NCBI RefSeq assembly: GCF_000423825.1
Contig: NZ_AUIS01000011.1
Location: 1 to 64,000 of the forward strand
Origin: Thermithiobacillus tepidarius DSM 3134
GTDB taxonomy: Bacteria > Pseudomonadota > Gammaproteobacteria > Acidithiobacillales > Thermithiobacillaceae
Reading direction: 5' to 3'
DNA: 64,000 bases
Shown here: positions 17,817 to 25,368 of the stretch, in pieces
Layout: the number at the start of each line of letters is the position of its first letter
Numbering within the stretch: the first letter of the stretch is position 1
Program-made: the position numbers and the translations under genes
Notes under the pieces: model-generated
The model's database searches: none
The model's input: the letters and a program-made list of their open reading frames with translations, nothing else
What the model was told of the DNA's origin: nothing

Positions 17817-20432
17817 CTAGTTGAAGACTTCCCGCCAATAAATGACGCGCTTGTTGCCCTGAAAGCGGCCGAAGGAGGCGATGCCCGGCTGGCCGAGCAG
17901 ATAGCTGTGGCCGGCGAAGGCAATCGGGAAGGTGCCGCCCGGGCCGGCGCCGGTGTACCAGAGCAGCCAGCCGCCGGGCGGATGGAGCCGGCCGTTGCCG
18001 CTGCTGTAGTCGAGACTGCTCCAATAGCCGCGGCCGTCGTTGGCGCTGCTTTGGCCGAGCGCGGTTTCCGCAGGCGGCGCGATGGCAAACAGGGTGCAGG
18101 TGTCGCCGGCCATGTCCCGCCAGGCGTTGCTGGCGCTGTCCCAGTACTGGGTGCGCGCCCACATGGGCAGGGGCGCGAGCTCCGAACCGTAGGCGTTGTC
18201 GGCGGCCAGGCGGCCGAAGTAGAGATTGGTGCTGGCGATCGATGTCACCGCCGCCACGCCGACGCCATCCATATCCAGCGGGTTGGCCGTGATCGGGGTG
18301 TTGGGAAAGGGGCCATCGGGCGTGTAGCCGGGCGCGCTGCCGGCGCGCAGCATGCGCAGACTGCTGCGGACAGCGGCCACGCCGCCGCTGAACGTACCCT
18401 GGATGCCGAGGTGCTTGACCCGGCTGGCCAGGGCGGCGCTGCTGGTGCCGAAGCCCCATTCGCCGTCGGCCGGGTTGCCGTTGTCCACGGCGAAGGGCAG
18501 GTGCGCCAGGGCGCCCGCGTAGTTTTGCGTGGTGCCGTTGCCGGCGTTCTGCGCGGTGATGGTGAACAGCGCGTCGAATTGCTCGTCGAGATAGCTGAAA
18601 GGGTTGGCGCAACCGGCGAGGGTGGCGGCGTCGGTGCGGTTCTGGATGCTGCCGGCGCTGATGGCGAAGTGGTCGGGGACGAAGCGGCCGATGTCGAGCG
18701 GATTCGCCGAGAAAATGGTGCGTCTGGCCGCATCGCTCACGGGGTTGGTGTCGTTGGCGTCGGTCTGGGCAAAGGTGCTGTCCGTGATGGCGCCGACGGC
18801 CAGGCGAATCGCGCCCACGTCGCTGTAAGTGGCGTTGAGTGTTTGCGCCACGCCGGTCACGGTGGTCCAGTTGCCGGCGTCGAAAGCACCCAGCACGCCG
18901 CCCGCGGGCGTGAGCAGGCTGATGTTGCTTGCATTCACCAAGGGCGTGGAGCCGGCATAGTTCGCGGTTTTGCCGTCGAGCGCATTGCGGGCTTCCGCGA
19001 AAAGGGCGAAAGGCCGCCCGGCCTTGTGCTTGGGCAGGCCGGAAGTGGCCGTGCTGTTCAGGCTCTCGGCGTTGCCTGCATTTTCCCAGTCCTGGTGCAT
19101 GGCTGTCACGGCAAAGTGGTCTGGGCGGATGGCGAAGTCGTCGCCGGAGCAGGATACCAGCGTCGGCGTGCCCGTCGCCGGGTAGCTGATGCGGACCCTG
19201 GCATGGCGCCAGGCTTCCGGAACGGCGGGAAAACTGGCTGTCACGTAACCGCGGCCGGTGGGAAAGGTGGCGGTGGTGTCATACAGAAGAGTGGCGCCGA
19301 TGGGACAGTTGTTGGCATCCAGGGGCGGAGCGGTGTTGCTGCCCAGGATTTCCACCTTCACATCGCCGCTGAAGGCGGTATTGAGTCCAGTTTTGGCGAT
19401 GTTCAGCGCAACCAGGCGCAAGGGAAAGCCCAGGCCGGCGATCTGGGTGCCGATGTCGCCGGTGATCGCATTGCCGGGCAGGCTGTCTTCGAAGGCGTTG
19501 AAAGCACCGGGCGTGAGCGGCGGTGTCGCATTTGGCGTAAAAGTCAGGATGAGGTCGTCCCAGGAGACGTCGTCGTTGTCGGATGAAGAAATCGCGTTGG
19601 ATGCCACCGCCAAGGTGTGCGTGCCAGGCGCGAGTGCGATATTCGTCGTGAACGTGATGTTTCCATCGGCCAGCTTGCCGATCCGGATGCCGTCGACGAA
19701 CACATCCGCTGACACGGGTCCCCAGCAGAAAAAGAGAATGCACCTCTCGTAGTCCACATCACGGACGCCGTAAAACTGGATCTGGTCCAGCGTGGCGCTC
19801 TGCTGCAGGGTAAAGGGAATCGACAGGGTGTTGCCCTCGGTGGCATCGGGATACCACGACTGGTTGGCAGCGTCGTGGTCGTGGTACCAATCGCTGTCGT
19901 CGTCGCTGTCGCCCACGTGCCGGCGCTGGTTCAGGTTGATGCTCGTGCTGTTGTCCGGGCTGACGAGCGTGATGGCGGAAAAGCCGATGTCGTTCTCGCT
20001 TTGCTGGCCGCCGTTCTTGCAGTCTTCCGGCTTGTTTTCCCTGCTCAGGCAGGCGCCGTCCACGGCGATGGTGTGGATGCCCGCGTCGAGATTCAAGGGA
20101 GCGTACAGCGGAATGACGCTGGTGTTGCCCTCGATCATACCTCTCAGGGTGCCGTCGATGTAGACCCAGAGCTTGGCGCTTTCGCTGCTGCGCTCCCGCA
20201 CCAGATTCTCCAGGCGCACGGCCGTGATGCGGGCGTTGCCGCTCAAATGGAAACGACTCGGATAGGCGCGCATCTCGCTGCGCTGCACCGGGTCGCGCGG
20301 GGTATAGGCTGCCGAGGCCGTATCGCCGATGTGCTGATAGCCCTGGAGAACGATGTCCGCCCGGGCGGCGGAAGCGCCGAGCAGTGCCAGCAGCACCAGG
20401 CAGCCGTATGCGAAGGCGCGGCCCCTGCTCAT
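17817..20432 (-). CDS. mshQ: MSHA-locus protein MshQ (large secreted, DUF6701-type)
   Basis: 871 residues from ATG 20432, overlapping the mshP stop. An N-terminal signal peptide (CLVLLALLGASAARA) precedes beta-rich sequence with little similarity to classical domains. The second half (from about residue 395, AFNAFEDSLPGNAITGDIGTQIAGL, to the end WREVFN) matches the MshQ C-terminal DUF6701 region, with a conserved SCSGDDFAIRPDHFAV. It is probably an extracellular pilus-associated or tip protein. A longer open frame upstream lies inside mshP and has no homology-like content. No membrane anchor is visible at the C-terminus. Confidence 0.85.
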   Translation of the reverse strand: MSRGRAFAYGCLVLLALLGASAARADIVLQGYQHIGDTASAAYTPRDPVQRSEMRAYPSRFHLSGNARITAVRLENLVRERSSESAKLWVYIDGTLRGMIEGNTSVIPLYAPLNLDAGIHTIAVDGACLSRENKPEDCKNGGQQSENDIGFSAITLVSPDNSTSINLNQRRHVGDSDDDSDWYHDHDAANQSWYPDATEGNTLSIPFTLQQSATLDQIQFYGVRDVDYERCILFFCWGPVSADVFVDGIRIGKLADGNITFTTNIALAPGTHTLAVASNAISSSDNDDVSWDDLILTFTPNATPPLTPGAFNAFEDSLPGNAITGDIGTQIAGLGFPLRLVALNIAKTGLNTAFSGDVKVEILGSNTAPPLDANNCPIGATLLYDTTATFPTGRGYVTASFPAVPEAWRHARVRISYPATGTPTLVSCSGDDFAIRPDHFAVTAMHQDWENAGNAESLNSTATSGLPKHKAGRPFALFAEARNALDGKTANYAGSTPLVNASNISLLTPAGGVLGAFDAGNWTTVTGVAQTLNATYSDVGAIRLAVGAITDSTFAQTDANDTNPVSDAARRTIFSANPLDIGRFVPDHFAISAGSIQNRTDAATLAGCANPFSYLDEQFDALFTITAQNAGNGTTQNYAGALAHLPFAVDNGNPADGEWGFGTSSAALASRVKHLGIQGTFSGGVAAVRSSLRMLRAGSAPGYTPDGPFPNTPITANPLDMDGVGVAAVTSIASTNLYFGRLAADNAYGSELAPLPMWARTQYWDSASNAWRDMAGDTCTLFAIAPPAETALGQSSANDGRGYWSSLDYSSGNGRLHPPGGWLLWYTGAGPGGTFPIAFAGHSYLLGQPGIASFGRFQGNKRVIYWREVFN

Positions 20433-20914
20433 GGCGCCACCGCTCCGACTTCGATCTTGCGGGTGGCGCTGTCGGCGCCGGTGCCGCAGGTGCCCGTGCT
20501 GATGAGCCTGAAATGCTTCTGCGAGCTGCCGCCGCTGGCCGTCACCGCCGCGGGGCCGAGACAGCTCACCGTGGCGCTGCAGCCGCCGAGGCCCGCCTGA
20601 TTGAAGCTCAGGGTGCCGCCCGCCGCCGCGCAGCTGCCGCCCCCGCCATTCGGCGGAAAGAGCCGGCTCATGCCCCACTGCGCCCCGCTTTCGGCGGCGT
20701 AGAAGGCTCGGGTGGACAAGACCTCGTAAGCCACCGACTGGCTGCCGGTGGCGATGAGCCGGGTCATGGCCGCGCCCAGCAGGGCCAGCACCACGAGAAT
20801 GAAGATGGCGACCGGCAGCGAGAAGCCGCTTTCGCGCGAAGGGGCCGATGGACGACTGTGGTCCACATGCTGAACCGGGCGTGCATCGACATGGCAGGAC
20901 TTATGCTTTGTCAT
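20429..20914 (-). CDS. mshP: MSHA minor pilin-like protein MshP
   Basis: 161 residues. A prepilin-like segment GFSLPVAIFILVVLALLGAA starts after a 28-residue leader. It lacks the usual Glu5 and has Pro in place of Ile, as in PilX-type proteins, so processing may be atypical. The following FYAAESGAQWGMSRLF is the PilX/MshP hallmark. Probably a minor pilin that primes the pilus tip with MshO and MshQ. Confidence 0.85.
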   Translation of the reverse strand: MTKHKSCHVDARPVQHVDHSRPSAPSRESGFSLPVAIFILVVLALLGAAMTRLIATGSQSVAYEVLSTRAFYAAESGAQWGMSRLFPPNGGGGSCAAAGGTLSFNQAGLGGCSATVSCLGPAAVTASGGSSQKHFRLISTGTCGTGADSATRKIEVGAVAP

Positions 20915-20923
20915 GGGCCACCA

Positions 20924-21823
20924 TCAAGGGGTGTTCCGGATCTGCACTTCGTGCCGCAGCCGTATCCACTCGCCGCCCTGCATGAAGCGCAGGTCCAGGG
21001 CCGCCAGGCCATTGCGGTTCAGGCTGCCCGGCGTGTAGCGGAAAGGCGTCACCGGATTGCCGCCATCGCTCAGTTGCACGCTTTCGGCCAGCAGGTCGCC
21101 GCCGGCGGGCGGGCTGGGTTGGGTGGCCTGGATGCCGTAGCCGCTGTAGCGCCGCAGCTCCCCATTGCCCAGCACGCAGAAGCTCACCGGGTCCTGCGCG
21201 ATGAAGAAGCGCTGAGCCGGGGACTGGCGGGCGAACTGGAATGTGCCGCTCAGCTCGACCCGGGTGACGTTGGCCGGGCGGCCGGCGCCGGTGGTGCCGG
21301 CGAGCGCCGCGCGCGCGCCTGGATTCGCGCCCGCGTAGGGATCGCCGTTGCCGACGCCGGCCACGCCCGGGCCCACGGGATAGACGATCACGTAATAAGC
21401 GCCGCTGCCCGGCGTGAAGCTCAGGTCGAAGGCGTCGAAGCTGCTCGCCGCCGCGGTAAAGCCGCTGACCGGCAGCGGCAGCATGCTTTCCCCGGTGGCG
21501 TAGCTGCCGGCGTTCGCCTGATAGCGGGCGCCGGTGGCCAGCGGCATGAACTCGATGCAGTTGCCGCTCACCCGCACGCTGTTGGGCAGGGCGTTGCGCA
21601 GCTCGCGGCTGATGCGTTCCACCGCGAGCCGGCCCATGGACGCCAGCTGATCCCGCCGCGCCGTGTCCGTGTAGCCCTCCACCCCGTGCACGATGAAGGC
21701 GCTGGTGCCCGCGGCCAGGATGCCGAGGATGACGATGGCGATGATCGCTTCGATCAGGGTGAAGCCGGCCGGCTGCGCATTGCCGCGCGGCGATCCTGGC
21801 CTGGATGAGGGCGGCCGCGTCAT
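20924..21823 (-). CDS. mshO: MSHA minor pilin MshO (PilW-like)
   Basis: 299 residues with a type IV prepilin motif GFTLIEAIIAIVILGILAAG after a 20-residue leader; Glu5 is kept. The stretch RDQLASMGRLAVERISRELRNALPNSVRV is typical of PilW/MshO. It is separated by 9 bp from mshP. Probably a tip-complex minor pilin. Confidence 0.9.
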   Translation of the reverse strand: MTRPPSSRPGSPRGNAQPAGFTLIEAIIAIVILGILAAGTSAFIVHGVEGYTDTARRDQLASMGRLAVERISRELRNALPNSVRVSGNCIEFMPLATGARYQANAGSYATGESMLPLPVSGFTAAASSFDAFDLSFTPGSGAYYVIVYPVGPGVAGVGNGDPYAGANPGARAALAGTTGAGRPANVTRVELSGTFQFARQSPAQRFFIAQDPVSFCVLGNGELRRYSGYGIQATQPSPPAGGDLLAESVQLSDGGNPVTPFRYTPGSLNRNGLAALDLRFMQGGEWIRLRHEVQIRNTP

Positions 21824-21831
21824 GCCCGTTC

Positions 21832-22374
21832 CTAGAAGTTCGTCCGGTACGCCGCGAAGGCGAAGGATTCGCCCTGCGGCGTGGTGATGGTCACGGTGAT
21901 GCGCTTGGCGTCACCGTTGCCGAGGTTTGGCAGCTCGCTGCCCGCGTAGGCCACGCTCACGTCGGCGCGGTAGCCGGCATAGCCGGGGCGGGCATTGCCC
22001 TCGGCATCCAGGGGCGGGTCATCCGACAGGCCGTTGTAGTCATCCACGTCGTCATAGCGGGCGCGGGTTTCCCCGCTTTCCGGGCCGAGGGTGGCGGAGC
22101 AGGGCTGGCTGCCGGGGTCGCTGGAGCCGCAACGGGGCGTCTGGCCGTCGTTGCCGGTGTGCTGGTCGTACTTCTTGGGCAGGATTTCGTCCAGATACGC
22201 CTGCCCGAGTTCGGCGGCGCGGATCTGGATCAGCGGGTCGGCGGAGCGGCTGCTGGCCTGGTTCACCGCGAGCAGCACGCCGCCGATGGCGATGCCGATC
22301 ACGGCGATGAAAACAACGAGCTCGATGAGCGTGAAGCCCGCCTCGGCGCGCAGTGCGTCAGCAGGCATGGGCAT
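21832..22374 (-). CDS. mshD: MSHA minor pilin MshD (PilV-like)
   Basis: 180 residues. Prepilin motif GFTLIELVVFIAVIGIAIGGV, then VNQASSRSADPLIQIRAAELGQAYLDEIL, which is typical of MshD. ATG is possible at 22374 or 22368; both lie inside the end of mshC, giving a 17- or 11-bp overlap. Conserved cysteines in the middle (RCGSSDPGSQPCS) may form a disulfide. Confidence 0.9.
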   Translation of the reverse strand: MPMPADALRAEAGFTLIELVVFIAVIGIAIGGVLLAVNQASSRSADPLIQIRAAELGQAYLDEILPKKYDQHTGNDGQTPRCGSSDPGSQPCSATLGPESGETRARYDDVDDYNGLSDDPPLDAEGNARPGYAGYRADVSVAYAGSELPNLGNGDAKRITVTITTPQGESFAFAAYRTNF

Positions 22375-22819
22375 AGCCGGTTCTCTCGATGCAGACGCGG
22401 CGCTGCTCGTCGCGGCCGGTCAGCGTGACGGCGGCGGACTGATTCACCCCCGCCACCATCGCATCGCCGATCGTCAAAAAGTTGACGGACAGGCTGCTGG
22501 CGCTGACGCCGTTCGGAAAATCGACCGGATAGCGCTCATTGGTGCCCGGCCGGGTGAGCCAGTTGCCGTCCATGCGGATGCCGTAACGGCTGCTCTGCAC
22601 TTCCAATTGCACCGCATGTCCAGTCCCCTTGAGCATGGCCAGCTGCTGGGCATGGCGGGCGGCGGCGATGAGCTCGCTTTGGGCGCTGCGCTCGGCGAAG
22701 GTGCCGGCACCGAAGAAGCGGGGGAGGGCGAAGGCGGCGAGGATGCCCAGGAGCGCGATCACGGTGATCAGTTCCACCAGGGTGAAGCCCGGGCTTTGTC
22801 CCGTGCTGGGATGGAACAT
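22358..22819 (-). CDS. mshC: MSHA minor pilin MshC (GspH/FimT-like)
   Basis: 153 residues from ATG 22819. Prepilin motif GFTLVELITVIALLGILAAF, followed by RFFGAGTFAERSAQSELIAAARHAQQLAM, the GspH/MshC signature. The C-terminus ends RVCIERTGYAHAC. The frame is open far upstream through mshA in a wrong frame, so the start is placed at the only sensible ATG, 10 residues before the prepilin motif. No strong SD is visible; it is separated from mshA by a stable hairpin. Confidence 0.88.
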   Translation of the reverse strand: MFHPSTGQSPGFTLVELITVIALLGILAAFALPRFFGAGTFAERSAQSELIAAARHAQQLAMLKGTGHAVQLEVQSSRYGIRMDGNWLTRPGTNERYPVDFPNGVSASSLSVNFLTIGDAMVAGVNQSAAVTLTGRDEQRRVCIERTGYAHAC

Positions 22820-22851
22820 GGGGAAGGTGCGGTCGGGCAATGGGTGAAGCA

Positions 22852-22876
22852 GCGGGGTGGGCCCTGCCCACCCCGC
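22852..22876 (-). promoter_or_regulatory. Stable hairpin between mshA and mshC
   Basis: Perfect 11-bp stem GCGGGGTGGGC (22852-22862) with GCCCACCCCGC (22866-22876), a 3-nt loop and no T tract. It lies 11 bp after the mshA stop and could stabilise the pilin message or dampen read-through to the minor pilins. Confidence 0.6.
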
Positions 22877-22887
22877 GGGACCACTTG

Positions 22888-23319
22888 TCAGCAGCCGCTG
22901 CTGTTGACGGCGACAGCCGGCGGGGTCGTCGCCGTGCTGTAGGTGACGTTGCAAGTGCCGGTGGTGGAATCGGACGCGAAGGTCACCGTATTGCTGGAGA
23001 CGTTGGCCGTGAAGCCGCTCAGATCCTGCAGCGCTTGGCTGATGGTCCCGGCGGTGGCATAGCCGCTCGCGGCCGTCAGGGTGACGGAGCCGCCTTCGAC
23101 GCTGACGGTGGTGGCGGTGGGGTTGACCAGCGCCTTGGCGTGCACCATGGCGGAGGCGGAGCGCAGGCTGCCCGCCAAGCCGTTCAGCGAGGCGACGCGC
23201 GCCTCGGTCTGCAGGCCCACGAAACGGGGTACGGCAAAGGCGGCCAGGATGCCGAGGATGGTGATGACGACGATCAGTTCGATCAGGGTGAAACCCTGCT
23301 CTTTGGCCTGCATGGACAC
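22888..23319 (-). CDS. mshA: MSHA major pilin (MshA-type prepilin)
   Basis: 143 residues. The short leader ends in KEQ before GFTLIELIVVITILGILAAF, a classical type IVa prepilin with Glu5. The rest of the helix (VPRFVGLQTEARVASLNGLAG) and the C-terminal Cys pair (TGTCNVTY, SSGC) are MshA-like. GTG 23319 has the best SD spacing (AAAGGAG, 8 bases before); ATG 23313 is the alternative. It has its own sigma-54-like promoter and a hairpin behind it, which fits the abundant pilus subunit. Confidence 0.88.
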   Translation of the reverse strand: MSMQAKEQGFTLIELIVVITILGILAAFAVPRFVGLQTEARVASLNGLAGSLRSASAMVHAKALVNPTATTVSVEGGSVTLTAASGYATAGTISQALQDLSGFTANVSSNTVTFASDSTTGTCNVTYSTATTPPAVAVNSSGC

Positions 23320-23381
23320 GGTGCATCTCCTTTGTGATAAGTGACGCTTTATTGGCTGTTCTTGAAAATTTGTTGGTTATG

Positions 23382-23398
23382 AGCAACTTGCATGCCGA
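23382..23398 (-). promoter_or_regulatory. Sigma-54-type promoter of mshA
   Basis: On the - strand TCGGCATGCAAGTTGCT gives the GG-N10-GC spacing of -24/-12 promoters with GGCA and TTGCT matching the consensus. Start of transcription would fall near 23371, leaving a leader of about 50 nt. Type IV pilin genes of the PilSR regulon use sigma-54 promoters. Confidence 0.65.
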
Positions 23399-23504
23399 CC
23401 CCAGAGCCGGGGCTGCGCAGCATCCGACGAAAGTAGCATAGTCGGGCCCCGACACAGCCGCAAGGGATGCGCGCAATTTTTTCAGCCGCCGGTCCGCTCG
23501 CGCG

Positions 23505-24068
23505 TCAGCAACCCGTGATTACCGGCGAGCCGTAGACAGGTGCTTGGCCGCTGGCGGCAGGGGCCCGGTAGGTGAAGCGGCAGTTGGCCGGATTGCTGCC
23601 TCCCGTCACGCGGATGCTGATCGTGGCGCCCGCTCCGCTGCCCCCGCCCGCTGTGGTGAAGCCCTCGGCGGTGTTGATGCGGGCGGTCGCCACGATGCCG
23701 CGGGCATTGGCGGTCGGATAGAGATGGGCCAGCGTGACGGCAACGCCCTCCATGTTGACGCTGGCCGGCACGCCACCCGCACTCAGGGCCTTGAGGTGAG
23801 CCAAGCCGGCAGCGGCCTTGGCGGCGGCCAAGGCGCTGTTCAGCTTGGCGACGCGCGCCTCCTTGCGAAGGTCCGCGAAACGCGGCAGGGCCGCGGCCGC
23901 CAGCAGGCCGACGCAGGCTATGGCGATCAGGAGTTCGATGAGGGTGAATCCCCGGGCTGGAGCGGATGCGATGGAAGCGCGGCTGGCAGGATCGTCCGCA
24001 TGGATGACCGGGATCGTGTTCCGCGGCCGCCTCCGGCGCGCCGCCCCGGGCTTGGGCCTGGCGCTCAA
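23505..24068 (-). CDS. mshB: Second MSHA-type prepilin (MshB-like)
   Basis: 187 residues if translation starts at TTG 24068, which overlaps the mshG stop as TTGA. The prepilin motif is GFTLIELLIAIACVGLLAAAAL with Glu5, followed by LPRFADLRKEARVAKLNSALA. The C-terminal half has a Cys pair (NCRFTYRAP, VITGC) as in MshA. No in-frame ATG or GTG exists between the mshG stop and the motif, so the leader would be about 39 residues, long for a prepilin. The nearby ATG at 24001 is in another frame. The gene symbol rests on position (mshG-mshB-mshA). Confidence 0.75.
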   Translation of the reverse strand: MSARPKPGAARRRRPRNTIPVIHADDPASRASIASAPARGFTLIELLIAIACVGLLAAAALPRFADLRKEARVAKLNSALAAAKAAAGLAHLKALSAGGVPASVNMEGVAVTLAHLYPTANARGIVATARINTAEGFTTAGGGSGAGATISIRVTGGSNPANCRFTYRAPAASGQAPVYGSPVITGC

Positions 24069-25285
24069 TGCACCACCCTGGCCATGTCCCACATGGGCAG
24101 GAAGACGCCCAAGGCGAGCACCAGCACCAGCACGCCCATGATCACCAGCATGATCGGCTCGATGCGGGCCGAGAGGGCGTCGATTTCGTAGCCGGTCTCC
24201 CGCTCGTAGAAATCGGCCACCTCGCCCATGAGCTCGTCGATGCTGCCGGACTCCTCGCCCACGGCGATCATCTGCAGCACCAGGGGCGGGAAGAGGTGGG
24301 TGGCCTGGGCGGTGCGGGTCAGGGATTCGCCGCGTTCGACGCCAATCTTCATGCCCTGCAGGCGCTCGGCGATGAAACGATTGTCGGTGGCCTTGGCGAT
24401 GAGCTCGATGCCGCGCAGGATGGGCACGCCGGCGCGGCCGGTGAGCTGCAGGGTGCGGGCGAAGCGGGCCATGGCGCTTTTGAGGATGATGGAACCGAAG
24501 ACGGGGGCGCGCAGCTTGTGCCGGTCCCAGCGCAGGCGCCCGCGTTCCGTGTTCAGGAAGGCTCTGGCGCCGAACCACAGGCCGGCGCCGGCCAGCAGGA
24601 CCATCCACCAGTAATGGACGCTGAAGTCGCTGACGGCGATGAGCACCCGGGTGAAGACGGGGAGCTCCACGTGGGCGCTCTTGAAGAGCCTGGCGAACTG
24701 CGGGATGACGAAGTAGTTCAGGATGGCCAGCGCCACGGCCAGGGCGAGCAGCACGAAGCTCGGGTAGCGCAGGGCACGGCGCACCCGGCTGGCCGTGTCC
24801 TCGTCCCGCTCCAGATAGCCGGCCAGGGCGAGCAGGGTGGCGTCCAGGTTGCCGGTGTTCTCGCCCACCTCCACCAGGCTGACGAAGAGTTCGCTGAAGG
24901 CCTCCGGATGGCGGGCCAGGGCGGCGGACAGGGAGCGGCCGGCATCCAGATCGCTGCGCACTTCATTCAGGATCAGGCCCAGGCGGTTATCGCTGCCGTA
25001 GGTCTGGCGCAGGCTGTCGATGGCGGACAGCAGCGGCACGCCCGCGTGCAGGAGCGAGTACAGCTGCCGGGCGAACATGATGATGTCCTTGCGCGCCACC
25101 CGGCGCAGGCGCAGGCGCTGCCACCAGAGCTGCAGGGTGCTGGGCGGCGGCGCCTCCCGGATCTCGATGGGAATCAGGCTGTTGTTGCCGAGGAAGGCGG
25201 CCACCGCCGCCGGCCCGCTGGCCTCGACTTGGCCGCTCAGCAGCTCGCCGCGGGGGGTGCGGGCTTTGTAGAGGAATTGGGTCAT
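24065..25285 (-). CDS. mshG: MSHA inner-membrane platform protein MshG (PilC/GspF family)
   Basis: 406 residues with the two GspF domains (about 70-190 and 275-395) and three membrane helices (FVLLALAVALAILNYFVIPQ, WWMVLLAGAGLWFGA, IEPIMLVIMGVLVLVLALGV). Motifs ARQLYSLLHAGVPLL, VEVGENTGNLD and GEESGSIDELM are canonical. It is the polytopic base on which MshE works to add pilins. Confidence 0.95.
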   Translation of the reverse strand: MTQFLYKARTPRGELLSGQVEASGPAAVAAFLGNNSLIPIEIREAPPPSTLQLWWQRLRLRRVARKDIIMFARQLYSLLHAGVPLLSAIDSLRQTYGSDNRLGLILNEVRSDLDAGRSLSAALARHPEAFSELFVSLVEVGENTGNLDATLLALAGYLERDEDTASRVRRALRYPSFVLLALAVALAILNYFVIPQFARLFKSAHVELPVFTRVLIAVSDFSVHYWWMVLLAGAGLWFGARAFLNTERGRLRWDRHKLRAPVFGSIILKSAMARFARTLQLTGRAGVPILRGIELIAKATDNRFIAERLQGMKIGVERGESLTRTAQATHLFPPLVLQMIAVGEESGSIDELMGEVADFYERETGYEIDALSARIEPIMLVIMGVLVLVLALGVFLPMWDMARVVH

Positions 25286-25368
25286 GAATCCGTATGCCGT
25301 TTGATGTGTCGCCGCGCTGTTCGAGGCAGAAACCTGCTTCGCCAGGGAGTCGTCCCGGCGCTTCGGCG

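Noticed and set aside
17496-19586. 696-codon open frame on the + strand
   Set aside because: Antisense to mshI and mshQ; composition is Gly/Ala/Arg-rich without domains.
23935-24001. ATG at 24001 as start of the MshB-like pilin
   Set aside because: It is in a different frame from the prepilin motif and would give a short unrelated peptide, unless a sequencing indel is present.
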